64,000 nucleotides of DNA from Pseudalkalibacillus hwajinpoensis (lineage in GTDB: Bacteria > Bacillota > Bacilli > Bacillales > Guptibacillaceae). Where the stretch lies: contig NZ_CP156675.1 of the NCBI RefSeq assembly GCF_039851965.1, forward strand, positions 124,001 through 188,000. The letters are read 5' to 3'. The position numbers and the translations under genes are program-made. Position 1 is the first letter of the stretch, and the number at the start of each line of letters is the position of its first letter. Positions 24,118-33,507 of this stretch are shown in pieces. The notes beneath the pieces were generated by a model. The model ran no database searches, had not been told where the DNA came from, and saw only the letters and a list, made by a program, of their open reading frames with translations.

Positions 24118-24885
24118 TTATACCTTCACCATATGTACATTGACATTATAACTATTCATTTTTTCCTCAAAATTAGCTGGTACATTGTTATCTGTAATAC
24201 AAAAATCAATTTCCGTAAGGTCAGCAACTTTGGCAAAATTAACTTTACCAATTTTGCTATGATCTGTAAGTAACAAGGTATGTCTGGCATTAGTAATCAT
24301 CATTCGTTTTATACGCGCTTCAGTAAGGTTAGGGGTGGTTATAATTCCATTATTCAGATCCAAACCATTTGTCCCAATAAATGCTTTGTCAATTCTAATC
24401 ATGTTGAGTGCCTGCTCAGCGAAGGGCCCGACCAATGCTGAGGTTTCCCTCCGTAAATTGCCTCCTAGCAACATCACTTCTAAACCTGTATCTGCTAATT
24501 CCTGCATGATAATAATAGAGTTGGTCACTATCGAAAGGTTGGAAAAAGTTTTTAACTTTTTTACAAGCTCATAGGTAGAGGTTCCGGAATCTAATAGAAT
24601 AGCATCTCCGGGGTTAATGAATTCTACTGCTTTTTTTGCAATGGCTTTTTTTTCTTCAATATAATCCTTTTTTCTCTCCCCAATAGATTCCTCGAAGCTA
24701 ACAGGTTGTAGGAGAATAGCGCCGCCATGGGTCCTTTTTATATTATCTGTTTCCTCAAGTTCCTTTAGGTCTCTCCGTATCGTTGAATCCGAAACCTTAA
24801 ACTGACGGCTTAAATCGTGTACAGATGCCCGTGACATATGACGCAAGTATTCAAGAATTTGAGATTTGCGTTCTTCCATAAACAT
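24118..24885 (-). CDS. DeoR family transcriptional regulator
   Basis: About 255 residues. The N-terminal HTH_DeoR region reads EERKSQILEYLRHMSRASVH with SDSTIRRDLKELEE. The C-terminal DeoRC sugar-phosphate sensor domain has DAILLDSGTSTYELVK, IVTNSIIIMQELADTG and the motif LLTDHSKIGK. DeoR proteins usually repress and are released by a sugar phosphate. It is divergent from the CUT2 sugar ABC operon at 25305, its most likely target. The start is ATG at 24885 or 24879. Confidence 0.87.
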   Translation of the reverse strand: MFMEERKSQILEYLRHMSRASVHDLSRQFKVSDSTIRRDLKELEETDNIKRTHGGAILLQPVSFEESIGERKKDYIEEKKAIAKKAVEFINPGDAILLDSGTSTYELVKKLKTFSNLSIVTNSIIIMQELADTGLEVMLLGGNLRRETSALVGPFAEQALNMIRIDKAFIGTNGLDLNNGIITTPNLTEARIKRMMITNARHTLLLTDHSKIGKVNFAKVADLTEIDFCITDNNVPANFEEKMNSYNVNVHMVKV

Positions 24886-25122
24886 TGTAATCACACACCT
24901 TTCTCCTTCTTCCTATTATTATAATCGATTTTTGTGGATGAAAGAAAAGCAATCATTAGATTTCAAGGTATAGGAGGACTGATCCAATGCTCATTTGTTA
25001 ATAAATGAGCGTAAATAATCATAGAGTTGTATGGGTTTTAGTAACCATAAAAACTAGTGTCCACTTGATTAATGCTGAAAATACAAGTGTTTATTAAATA
25101 TTTTAAATTTTTCGAAAAATCA

Positions 25123-25151
25123 TTGACAAAAATTATTCGTGCATATATCAT
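25123..25151 (+). promoter_or_regulatory. Promoter of the sugar ABC operon
   Basis: TTGACA (25123-25128), a 17-base spacer and TATCAT (25146-25151). It lies about 155 bases before the binding-protein gene and within the region shared with the divergent DeoR gene, so repressor sites are expected here. AT-rich repeated words around it do not resolve into a clear operator. Confidence 0.55.
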
Positions 25152-25304
25152 CATTAATAAGCAAAAATAATCAACTAGTATATGCTATAGATGGAAAACA
25201 AATCAAATAGTATTTATTTATACTCGGTTGGTGGGAAGGGGGGTAATAATCCTAATTTTGTAAGCGTTTTATAAGAAACGATTATGTAAGGAGGAAGGAA
25301 AGAT

Positions 25305-26282
25305 ATGAAGGTAAGGTATAAGAGCTTTTCTGTAGTGTTGATGGGACTATTACTACTTTTTACGACTGCTTGCGGAGTGAGCAATGAAACTTCTGGGCAA
25401 GGGGGCGAAAGCGCTGACAATTCTGGGGGTGAAAAGCTGAAAATCGGCTTAACGTTAAATAACCTGGCTAATCCGTTTTTCGTTTCGATGAGTGAAGCAG
25501 CGGAATCCTATGCTGAAGAGATGGGTGCTGAAATTATCGTTCAGGCTGCTGATGCAGACTTAGCGAAACAAACCTCCCAAATTGAAAATTTTATAACCCA
25601 GGGTGTGGACTTGATTTTACTTAATGCTGTTGACTCTGAAGGGATCGCAGGTGCTGTTGCACAGGCGGATGCCGCCGGTATTCCTGTTATAGCTGTTGAT
25701 GTAGGGGCAGACGGTGGGATAGAGTCGACGGTTACCTCTGATAACTATCAAGCAGGTGTCCTTGCTGCTGAATCTATCATTGAGGACCTTAATGGAAAAG
25801 GAAATGTAGTTGTGATTGATGGGCCTCCTGTAACCGCTGTAAAAGATCGAATTGCCGGGTTTGAAGATACCATAAAGGATACGGACATCAAAGTGATTGC
25901 TAAACAAAACGGGGAAGGAAATCGAGAACAAGGGTTAAAGGTTATGGAAGGCATTCTGCAGGCCAATGAACCTGGTACGATTGACGCCGTTTTTGCTAAT
26001 AACGACCCTGTGGCTATAGGGGCTGAAATAGCTCAACAGCAGGCAGACCGCCAAGATGAATTTTATATCGTAGGTGTCGATGGATCGCCTGATGTGATCG
26101 AAGCGATGAACAAGGAAGGAAGTTCTATTGCTGGTACATCCGCACAATACCCAGACAAAATGGTTAAAAAAGCTATGGATATAGGGATAAAAGTTTTAGA
26201 AGGTGAATCTGTAGATGAAGTGGTCAAAATTCCAGTTGATCTAATTACACAGGAGAATATAGATTCATATTCTGGCTGGTAA
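25305..26282 (+). CDS. CUT2 sugar ABC transporter substrate-binding lipoprotein (RbsB type)
   Basis: A 325-residue periplasmic-binding-type protein anchored as a lipoprotein: the signal ends FTTAC with Cys23 as lipidation site. A Gly/Ser linker is followed by a type I sugar-binding fold (KIGLTLNNLANPFFVSMSEA, FITQGVDLILLNAVDS, VTSDNYQAG, FANNDPVAIGA). Such proteins bind monosaccharides: ribose, fructose, galactose or xylose. The levanase gene directly downstream in the same direction makes fructose or fructo-oligosaccharide a likely ligand (inference). A strong hairpin separates it from the ATPase gene. Confidence 0.9.
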   Translation: MKVRYKSFSVVLMGLLLLFTTACGVSNETSGQGGESADNSGGEKLKIGLTLNNLANPFFVSMSEAAESYAEEMGAEIIVQAADADLAKQTSQIENFITQGVDLILLNAVDSEGIAGAVAQADAAGIPVIAVDVGADGGIESTVTSDNYQAGVLAAESIIEDLNGKGNVVVIDGPPVTAVKDRIAGFEDTIKDTDIKVIAKQNGEGNREQGLKVMEGILQANEPGTIDAVFANNDPVAIGAEIAQQQADRQDEFYIVGVDGSPDVIEAMNKEGSSIAGTSAQYPDKMVKKAMDIGIKVLEGESVDEVVKIPVDLITQENIDSYSGW

Positions 26283-26296
26283 GAGTTCCAAACCTC

Positions 26297-26329
26297 CATG
26301 CAAGGTCCTTCTGTTAAGGACCTTGCATG
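26297..26329 (+). promoter_or_regulatory. Strong intercistronic hairpin after the binding-protein gene
   Basis: CATGCAAGGTCCTT and AAGGACCTTGCATG form a perfect 14-bp stem with a five-base loop. No T-run follows. It stands between the binding-protein and ATPase genes, where such structures commonly protect the 3' end of the binding-protein mRNA so that this protein is made in excess. Confidence 0.8.
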
Positions 26330-26354
26330 AATCTGGGAAAGGGTGTGGAAGTTC

Positions 26355-27911
26355 ATGCTTACAAATGAAAAAGTAAGAACATCTGATGTTACGGTAGAAC
26401 CTGTCCTCAGTATGGAAGGGATATGCAAAACTTTTTCAGGTGTTACCGTTTTGAAAGATGTCAATATCGACCTTTATCCCGGTGAAGTACACGCTTTAAT
26501 GGGAGAAAACGGTGCAGGAAAATCAACGTTAATGAAAATATTGTCTGGTATTTATACCCCAGACCAAGAAAGCGGTGCAATTACGTACAAGGGTGAACAA
26601 ATTTCTTGGAAAGACCCGCTCCACGCAAGGCAAAAAGGGATCAGTGTCATCCATCAAGAGCTGAACCTCTCCTCGAACCTCTCAATCAGTGAAAATATTT
26701 TAATGGGGACGAAGTATCCAAGAAATAAACTTGGTATGGTTAAGTGGGGGGAAGTACATAATCGTGCCAGGGAAGTATTAGCTTCCATGGGACTGGATTT
26801 AAACCCAGAAGTCTTAGTTTCTTCACTCAGTACTGCGCAGCAGCAAATGGTTGAGATAGCAAGAGCGCTTTCATACAATGCAGAGTTGTTGATTATGGAT
26901 GAACCGACAGCTTCTTTAACAGATAAAGAGATTGATCGGTTATTCCAAATTATCAAAGATTTAAAGAAAAATAGGGTAGCTATTGTATACATCTCACATC
27001 GTATGGACGAAATTTTTAAAATTTCTGACCGTTATACTGTTTTAAGAGATGGAGAATGGATTCAAAGTGGACCAATTGGCGAAACAAACCCAGATCACTT
27101 AGTAAGTTTAATGGTTGGCCGTGATATGAAAGACCTTTTTCAAAGAACATCTAGTAACTATATAAAAACAGAAATGGCTAAACCAGCATTAGAAGTTAGA
27201 AACTTGAGTGATTCTACCTTTGTTAAAGATCTTTCTTTTAAAATTTATCCTGGTGAAATCGTAGGTTTTGCCGGATTAGTAGGGGCCGGGCGTACAGAAT
27301 TGGTCAGGTCAATATTTGGTGTTTCTAATATTCAGGATGGTGAAGTCTATATCCAAGGAAAGCAGGTGTACATTAAGTCCCCTATAGATGCGATTAAATA
27401 TGGGCTTGCTCTCGTGCCGGAAAGCAGAAAGGAACAAGGATTGTTTCTGGATATGTCTGTAAAAGAAAATATTTTAATGGCCAAATTAGACACATTTATA
27501 AAAAAAGGAAAGATCAACTGGAAGGCGTTAGATCTTTCAGCTGAGCAATATATTCAAAACTTGAGAATTAAAACTGCTTCAGCCGACCAAATTATCTCGG
27601 GATTAAGCGGCGGTAATCAGCAAAAAGCTGTAATCGCAAGATGGCTCTCGACCAATCCAAAAGTATTGCTTTTAGATGAACCTACACGTGGTGTTGACAT
27701 TGGAGCTAAAACCGAAATACACAAGATCATATCTGAACTTGCTGATCAAGGTCTTGCTGTATTAATGATTTCATCTGAGCTTCCTGAAATCATGGGAGTA
27801 AGTGACCGAATTTGTGTGATGCATGAGGGACGTATTATGGGAGAACTGCACAAATCGGAAGCAACACAGGAGAAGATTATGAATCTTGCCACAGGGGGGA
27901 AAGGAAAATGA
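26355..27911 (+). CDS. CUT2 sugar ABC transporter ATPase (RbsA type, two ATPase domains)
   Basis: About 518 residues with two nucleotide-binding domains. The first is complete, with GENGAGKSTLMK (Walker A) and LLIMDEPTASL (Walker B). The second has the altered GLVGAGRTELVR Walker A typical of RbsA-type proteins, with ISGLSGGNQQKAVIARWL and LLLDEPTRGVDIG. This arrangement energises monosaccharide import through a permease dimer. The start is ATG at 26355 (GGGAAAGGG upstream) or GTG at 26343. The stop overlaps the permease start by four bases. Confidence 0.9.
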   Translation: MLTNEKVRTSDVTVEPVLSMEGICKTFSGVTVLKDVNIDLYPGEVHALMGENGAGKSTLMKILSGIYTPDQESGAITYKGEQISWKDPLHARQKGISVIHQELNLSSNLSISENILMGTKYPRNKLGMVKWGEVHNRAREVLASMGLDLNPEVLVSSLSTAQQQMVEIARALSYNAELLIMDEPTASLTDKEIDRLFQIIKDLKKNRVAIVYISHRMDEIFKISDRYTVLRDGEWIQSGPIGETNPDHLVSLMVGRDMKDLFQRTSSNYIKTEMAKPALEVRNLSDSTFVKDLSFKIYPGEIVGFAGLVGAGRTELVRSIFGVSNIQDGEVYIQGKQVYIKSPIDAIKYGLALVPESRKEQGLFLDMSVKENILMAKLDTFIKKGKINWKALDLSAEQYIQNLRIKTASADQIISGLSGGNQQKAVIARWLSTNPKVLLLDEPTRGVDIGAKTEIHKIISELADQGLAVLMISSELPEIMGVSDRICVMHEGRIMGELHKSEATQEKIMNLATGGKGK

Positions 27912-28903
27912 GATCCACTTTGTCACCAAATCCACAGCCAAACACCCAGTCAAATACACAACCAGGATTTAACATCGCACACAGTCTGTCACTTCTATGG
28001 AACCGCCTTGGAATGATTATTATTCTTGTTTTGTTATGTATAGTGATGACGATCATCGCACCCAACTTTTTAGAAACTTCTAACATGACCAATATCCTAA
28101 AACAAGTTTCCGTAATTGCTATTTTGGCAGCTGGTATGACGATTGTCATTTTGACTGGCGGAATTGATTTGTCTGTAGGTTCGATTGTGGCTCTATCAGG
28201 AGTTGTTTCTGTAATGGCTTCCCAAGCTGGGGTCAACCCTATTTTAGCTATGATGCTTGGTATAGGAGCAGGGTATGTCATTGGTTTTATTAATGGCTTT
28301 TTTACAGCGAAAATTGGGTTACCGGCCTTTATTGTAACATTGGGTAGTATGACTTACGTCAGGGGACTTGCCTATGTATCAAGTGGAGGTTACCCTGTGG
28401 TCCTTGAATCGAGTGTATTTAAGTTTATCGGTGCAGGTTCTATTCTTTCCATTCCAACACCTATTTATATCATGTTATTTGTATATATTATCATGTTTTT
28501 CGTTTTGAAATATTCCATGTTTGGCCGTCACATCTATGCCATCGGAGGTAATGAAGAAGCAGCCAGACTAACAGGGATCAAAGTTAAGAAAACACTTATC
28601 AATGTTTATTCGATCAGCGGCCTGCTCGCCGGGTTAGGTGGAGTAGTCCTTGCAGGCCGTCTTTATTCCGGTCAGCCTACAGCAGGGAATATGTATGAAT
28701 TAGATGCTATTGCGGCTGTTATTTTAGGGGGATCAAAACTGACGGGCGGCTCTGGAAGAATCCAAGGGACGATTATTGGAGTTTTGATTATGGGGGTCAT
28801 CACAAACGGACTGACTCTCATGGATGTTAGTTACTATTGGCAGCTGGTTGTAAAAGGCGGGGTTATTATATCTGCTGTATTAATTGATCGGTTACGTTCC
28901 TAA
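27908..28903 (+). CDS. CUT2 sugar ABC transporter permease (RbsC type)
   Basis: A 331-residue permease with about nine or ten hydrophobic helices. Family motifs: ILTGGIDLSVGSIVALSGVV, GLPAFIVTLGSMTYVRGLAY, AIGGNEEAARLTGI (the ATPase-contact loop) and AVILGGSKLTGGSGRIQGT. The ATG lies in GGAAAATGAG, coupled to the ATPase stop. With its two partners it forms a complete importer that ends 36 bases before the levanase gene, so all four may share an operon. Confidence 0.9.
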   Translation: MRSTLSPNPQPNTQSNTQPGFNIAHSLSLLWNRLGMIIILVLLCIVMTIIAPNFLETSNMTNILKQVSVIAILAAGMTIVILTGGIDLSVGSIVALSGVVSVMASQAGVNPILAMMLGIGAGYVIGFINGFFTAKIGLPAFIVTLGSMTYVRGLAYVSSGGYPVVLESSVFKFIGAGSILSIPTPIYIMLFVYIIMFFVLKYSMFGRHIYAIGGNEEAARLTGIKVKKTLINVYSISGLLAGLGGVVLAGRLYSGQPTAGNMYELDAIAAVILGGSKLTGGSGRIQGTIIGVLIMGVITNGLTLMDVSYYWQLVVKGGVIISAVLIDRLRS

Positions 28904-28939
28904 TGTATCTTATTTATCCTATTTAAGGAGAGTGGGAAA

Positions 28940-31900
28940 TTGATAAAAAGAACAGGGAAATGGCTGTTAGTCTTTCTGACCTGTTTCATTGTTGTATGTC
29001 TGCCATTTACTTTAGCCATTGCCGAAGAGAATGGTTATTATGATGAACCACATCGCAATCAATACCATTTTTCCCCTGAAGCTAATTGGATGAATGATCC
29101 GAATGGAATGGTTTATTACGAAGGGGAGTACCATTTATTTTATCAGTACCATCCATATGGGAATACATGGGGGCCGATGCATTGGGGCCACGCAGTAAGT
29201 AAAGACCTTGTAAGTTGGGAACACTTGCCGATTGCTCTTTTTCCAGATGAACATGGCTCCATCTTTTCTGGAAGCGCTGTCATAGATTGGGATAATACAG
29301 CTGGTTTTGGAAAAGAGGCAATGGTAGCCATTTTTACTCACTCAGGACCGGACGGGCAGGTACAGAGTCTAGCTTATAGCCTTGATAATGGAAGAAGCTG
29401 GGATAAATATGAGGGGAATCCGGTGATGCCAGATCCACCCGTTGCAGACTGGAGAGATCCAAAGGTCTTTTGGCATGAAGAATCAAGTCAGTGGGTTATG
29501 TCTCTAGCGGCTAAAGATAAGATTATGTTCTATAACTCCCCTAACTTAAAGGATTGGGAATATGCCAGCGAGTTTGGACCTGATGGAGGTATTCAAGCAA
29601 ACAGTCTAGATAGGGTCTCTTATGCCGTGTCAGCTGACAAAGGCGGTGCATTTACCTATGAGGGTGACATCACCCTCCATAAAAAGAATGGCAGAGAAGG
29701 AGAAGGAGGGCTGGTATTTCGTTCTGATAAGGATGCTCAAAACGGTTATGTTGTCCGCTTAGATGCAAAAAGCGATACAGTAATATTAAGTAAGAATGTG
29801 GAAGGAATAAATGAGGAAATGACTCGTCACTCGATGAAGTTCGACACTTTTGCTACCTATCATTTGAAGGTTGTTGTAGAAGAAGAACGGATACAGGTTT
29901 ATGTTGATGAACAGCTTGTCGTTGACCAAGAAGACAGCACGTTTGAAAATGGTTTCTTTGGTTTAACCGCAGAAAGCTCAACAGCGAGCTTTCGTAACGT
30001 AGAATTTGAGAATACATCAAATTTTTTAACAAACCTATCTAGCTGGAATCCCATAAATGGCACATGGAAGAACTCTTTAGCTGGGAAAACGGGAGCGTAT
30101 GAAGGTGATGCCTTTACAATTAGTGAAGAAACTACAGATAATTTTTTGTATGAAGCGGATATAAAAATTTCTGAACATAACGGCGGGGGAGCTGGAGCAC
30201 TGGTTTTCCGTGCTGATGATCTTGCAGAAAACGGGTATTTCGCGAATATTGATGCCTTACATGATGTCATGAAAGTCATGAAAATTGAAAATGGGGAGAT
30301 TAGTGTACTAGCTGAAAAGTCCGTACAGGTTGATACCGAACACACCTATCACATAAAGGTAGCGGCATTTGATGAAAACATTAAAGTCTATTTAGATGGA
30401 ACGCTAGTACATGATTTAAATGACGGATCTTTTTCAAGTGGTAAATTAGGGTTAAATGTATGGAATTCCTCGACTTTATTCCAGAATGTCCAAAAAGGGA
30501 AAAACATTCATACAGATCGGAATACCATTGTTAACCCTGATTTTGAAACAGGGGATCTAACTGGATGGCAGCCGGTAAACGGAAATGCCTTCACAAATGA
30601 TCATGTTACAGACGTCACCGATTATTGGGGAGGGTCATTTGACCAGCAGGGAAATTATCATTTATGGGGTTTTTCCGATCAACAGGAGGGAGATCGTGCG
30701 ACAGGCGAGCTGCATTCTTCTTATTTTAAGCTTGGTGGATCGGGCGAAATTAATTTCTTATTAGGTGGAGGGGATGACCTCAGTAATCGTTATGTTTCTT
30801 TAATGAGGGCTGCTGATGATCAGGAGTTAATTCGTCAGGCGAACTCCAAATTTAACAATGATGAAACATATAAACGGTATAGATGGGATGCTTCGGAATT
30901 TATCGGAGAAATTCTTTATATTAAAGCTGTTGATCAGTCTACGAGCGGCTGGGGGCATATAAACCTTGACGATTTCCATGTTTACAATGAAGGCCCAATG
31001 CCAACAGACGTTGATCAAGTGGCAGAAGAGCCAAAAAGTGATAAAATTCGTCAAAGTGGAACGATAAAAGACTGGTCTGCGATCACCGGTGAATGGGTGC
31101 CTTCCACACATGGGAGTAATGGGGGGATTTGGGAATGTCCTACCTTAGTAGAGCTTCCTATTGATGGAGATCCGACTAACACGAAATGGGTCCTGCAAGT
31201 GAGCATTAATGATGGTGCCCCGGCTGGGGGGTCAGGAATGCAGTACTTTGTTGGAGACTTTGATGGAAAAACCTTTACAAATGAAAATCCTTCCGAAGAA
31301 ATTCTGTGGACCGATTATGGAGCTGATTTTTATGCAGCTGTAGACTGGAACGGAATTGAAGGCGAGAATGGTGAAAAATATTGGCTGGGCTGGATGAGTA
31401 ACTGGCAGTATGCGAACCATACACCAACGACTACTTGGAGAGGCTCAGGGACACTCCCACGTAAAATGGAACTTACTCAGACAGATGAAGGTTCTCGTTT
31501 GAAGCAAACACCAATTTCTCTTAATAGCATACAGGATAATAGCAACGCAATCTCTTATCAGAATAAAAAAGCTTCAGAACTCAATAATCTTCTGACTGAA
31601 TTTTCTGGAGATTCGTATGAGCTGATTGCTGAATTTGATATTTCAAATACGAATGCAAAAGAGTTTGGGTTTAAAATCCGTAAAGGAGAAGAAGAACATA
31701 CAACGATAGGATATGAAGTCGATGATAAGACGCTGTTTGTGGATCGTACTCATTCCGGTACTTTCGATTATGGCAGCAATGTATTAGAGAAGCATAAAGG
31801 CCCTTTATCTATAGAAAATGAGACTGTGAAAATGCATATTTTTATCGATCGTTCATCTATAGAAGTATTTGGGAACAATGGGGAAACAGTGATTACTGAT

Positions 31901-32560
31901 CAAATCTTCCCTGATCCGTCTAGTCAAGGATTAGAAGTTTATAGCAATACAGGTGACGTCACTTTAAAATCGTTGGATATATACCCGTTGAATAGTATTT
32001 GGAAAGAAAAAAGCGGGTTTCAGTCTAAGCTGACAAGCTGGAAACCGATCTCAGGGAATTGGGCAGATACGATGGATGGAAAACAAGGGCAAAGCAGCGG
32101 TGATTCTTTCATTCTTTCTGACGAGACGGGGAGTGACTTTAAGTATGAGGCCGACATCAAAATTCTCGATTCAGATTCACACCCGGATGATCCTAGTAAA
32201 GATTTAGTCGGAAACATAGTGGGGGCAGGTGCCTTGGTCTTTCGATCAGATTCGTCAGGTGAGAATTCGTATGGGGTCAATATTGATGCGAAACATAATC
32301 AGGTGAAACTTACTAAATTTACTAATGGCATCGGTACAGACTTAGCGGCCTACAACCACGGAAATATAAAAACTAATAAAAGCTATCGCTTAAAAGTGGA
32401 CGTTTCAGGTGATCACATAAAAGCTTATTTAGATAACAACCTGGTGATTGATACAAGAGATCAGTCATATAAAGAAGGACACTTAGGTCTGAACGTATGG
32501 GATGCAACGGTTTTATTTAATAAAGTGAAATTCAAACCAAATAAAAAATCACAAGAATAA
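28940..32560 (+). CDS. Secreted GH32 levanase/fructanase with a split catalytic domain and three repeated binding modules
   Basis: 1206 residues; signal peptide 1-28. GH32 landmarks are WMNDPNG at 50-56 (nucleophile Asp52-53 region), RDP at 172-174 and ECP with Glu732 (acid/base). RDP and EC are normally some 50-60 residues apart; here about 560. The insertion (about 217-705) holds two related CBM66/DUF1080-like modules (about 221-355 and 363-518), marked by GLVFRSDKDAQNGY and ALVFRADDLAENGY, and a third galactose-binding-like module (about 527-683, NPDFETGDLTGWQPVNG). A third CBM66-like copy is C-terminal (about 1029-1206, ALVFRSDSSGENSY). The GH32 beta-sandwich precedes it. CBM66 binds the non-reducing fructose end of levan. 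It lies just behind the sugar importer. TTG start with AAGGAG. Confidence 0.85.
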   Translation: MIKRTGKWLLVFLTCFIVVCLPFTLAIAEENGYYDEPHRNQYHFSPEANWMNDPNGMVYYEGEYHLFYQYHPYGNTWGPMHWGHAVSKDLVSWEHLPIALFPDEHGSIFSGSAVIDWDNTAGFGKEAMVAIFTHSGPDGQVQSLAYSLDNGRSWDKYEGNPVMPDPPVADWRDPKVFWHEESSQWVMSLAAKDKIMFYNSPNLKDWEYASEFGPDGGIQANSLDRVSYAVSADKGGAFTYEGDITLHKKNGREGEGGLVFRSDKDAQNGYVVRLDAKSDTVILSKNVEGINEEMTRHSMKFDTFATYHLKVVVEEERIQVYVDEQLVVDQEDSTFENGFFGLTAESSTASFRNVEFENTSNFLTNLSSWNPINGTWKNSLAGKTGAYEGDAFTISEETTDNFLYEADIKISEHNGGGAGALVFRADDLAENGYFANIDALHDVMKVMKIENGEISVLAEKSVQVDTEHTYHIKVAAFDENIKVYLDGTLVHDLNDGSFSSGKLGLNVWNSSTLFQNVQKGKNIHTDRNTIVNPDFETGDLTGWQPVNGNAFTNDHVTDVTDYWGGSFDQQGNYHLWGFSDQQEGDRATGELHSSYFKLGGSGEINFLLGGGDDLSNRYVSLMRAADDQELIRQANSKFNNDETYKRYRWDASEFIGEILYIKAVDQSTSGWGHINLDDFHVYNEGPMPTDVDQVAEEPKSDKIRQSGTIKDWSAITGEWVPSTHGSNGGIWECPTLVELPIDGDPTNTKWVLQVSINDGAPAGGSGMQYFVGDFDGKTFTNENPSEEILWTDYGADFYAAVDWNGIEGENGEKYWLGWMSNWQYANHTPTTTWRGSGTLPRKMELTQTDEGSRLKQTPISLNSIQDNSNAISYQNKKASELNNLLTEFSGDSYELIAEFDISNTNAKEFGFKIRKGEEEHTTIGYEVDDKTLFVDRTHSGTFDYGSNVLEKHKGPLSIENETVKMHIFIDRSSIEVFGNNGETVITDQIFPDPSSQGLEVYSNTGDVTLKSLDIYPLNSIWKEKSGFQSKLTSWKPISGNWADTMDGKQGQSSGDSFILSDETGSDFKYEADIKILDSDSHPDDPSKDLVGNIVGAGALVFRSDSSGENSYGVNIDAKHNQVKLTKFTNGIGTDLAAYNHGNIKTNKSYRLKVDVSGDHIKAYLDNNLVIDTRDQSYKEGHLGLNVWDATVLFNKVKFKPNKKSQE

Positions 32561-32661
32561 ATAAAGAATATGGCAGAACCATCGAATTGAACTATCAAGT
32601 CTTCAATGGCAGCTCCTTGATTGAACAGTACCCCTAAAAATGGACAGTTTAATATAAGGTA

Positions 32662-32880
32662 CTAGGCTGCTAATAGGTGACCTCGGTATTGTACCGGGGT
32701 CATTTTTTGTAAGGACCCCTGTTATCGACGATGATGTAATACTCCATATATTCTTCAATAGCTTGCTTGACTTCAAATACAGATGAACACGCCTTGAGGT
32801 CCCATCTCTCATGTGCCCAAAAAAGGACTCCATCGGGGGCATTATCCCAACAGTTACCGCGCGAGACATCGACTGATCTA
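32662..32880 (-). pseudogene. IS3-family (IS150 group) transposase OrfB C-terminal remnant
   Basis: Across several frames the minus strand reads QSMSR, then CWDNAPMESFFGHM in a shifted frame, then EEYMEYY-like residues, and ends KMTPVQYRGHLLAA followed by a stop at 32662-32664. This is the DDE transposase C-terminus (the last catalytic Glu lies in PMESFFGHM). At least two frameshifts exist, and the N-terminal two thirds plus OrfA are gone. A likely terminal repeat (GAACAGTACCCCTAAAAATG) lies near 32622-32641. Confidence 0.75.
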
Positions 32881-33122
32881 AGCCTATTACTTACTCCTCG
32901 TAAATCCCTTTTCCTTAGCTGTTTAAAAAAGTTATGAGCTTATTCTTCACGAGAAATTTTATTACCTCATTCCGCTCAATTTCTTCCACCTTTTCTTCTA
33001 TGCGCCCCCCCTTATTTCCTTTGAATGTCAGCGCCTCTTAACATGTTTCTAAACCTATTTGTTTAGTGATATTTGAGCTACATCTTAGGGCTAGATTAGG
33101 TCCCATCATGGTGGTTTGAGTG

Positions 33123-33427
33123 TTATGTGAATAAATAAGATCTTTCTGCTGTATCTAATGGCCGCTGGTTACCGAGAAAAGAATCCCCATTTAAATAACT
33201 TTTTAATTCTGCAAAGTCCGTTCGTGTGGAGAGGCAATATAAGGTGCTCGAACAAATAAATCTTTTGAAAGAAGTATGTCTGGACTATTGTCGTATAAAT
33301 AAGCCGTTTTTAGCAGTCCTTCCATCCCGGAGACTATTTCTATGAATTCAACTGCTTCCTTAAATACAATTCTTCCTGTCAAATGAATGCGGTAGCGTGT
33401 TACTTTTGTTAGGTTGACGATACATGG
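33123..33427 (-). pseudogene. Coding remnant of unknown gene with one frameshift
   Basis: About 70 minus-strand codons are open: VTRYRIHLTGRIVFKEAVEF, IEIVSGMEGLLKTAYLYDNS, LLSKDLFVRAPYIASPHER. Near 33225 the frame shifts and continues DFAELKSYLNGDSFLGNQ and RPLDTAERSYLFT to a stop at 33123-33125. No start codon is left and I cannot assign a family. It lies between the IS3 scar and the histidine kinase gene. The bases from 32881 to 33122 show only short open pieces. Confidence 0.45.
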
Positions 33428-33507
33428 TTAGATGGTATAGGTTAAACAATTATAGAACGATTATGGATACTCCCCATCCATAGCTTCCTAGAAAGGGGAA
33501 TTCTGAA

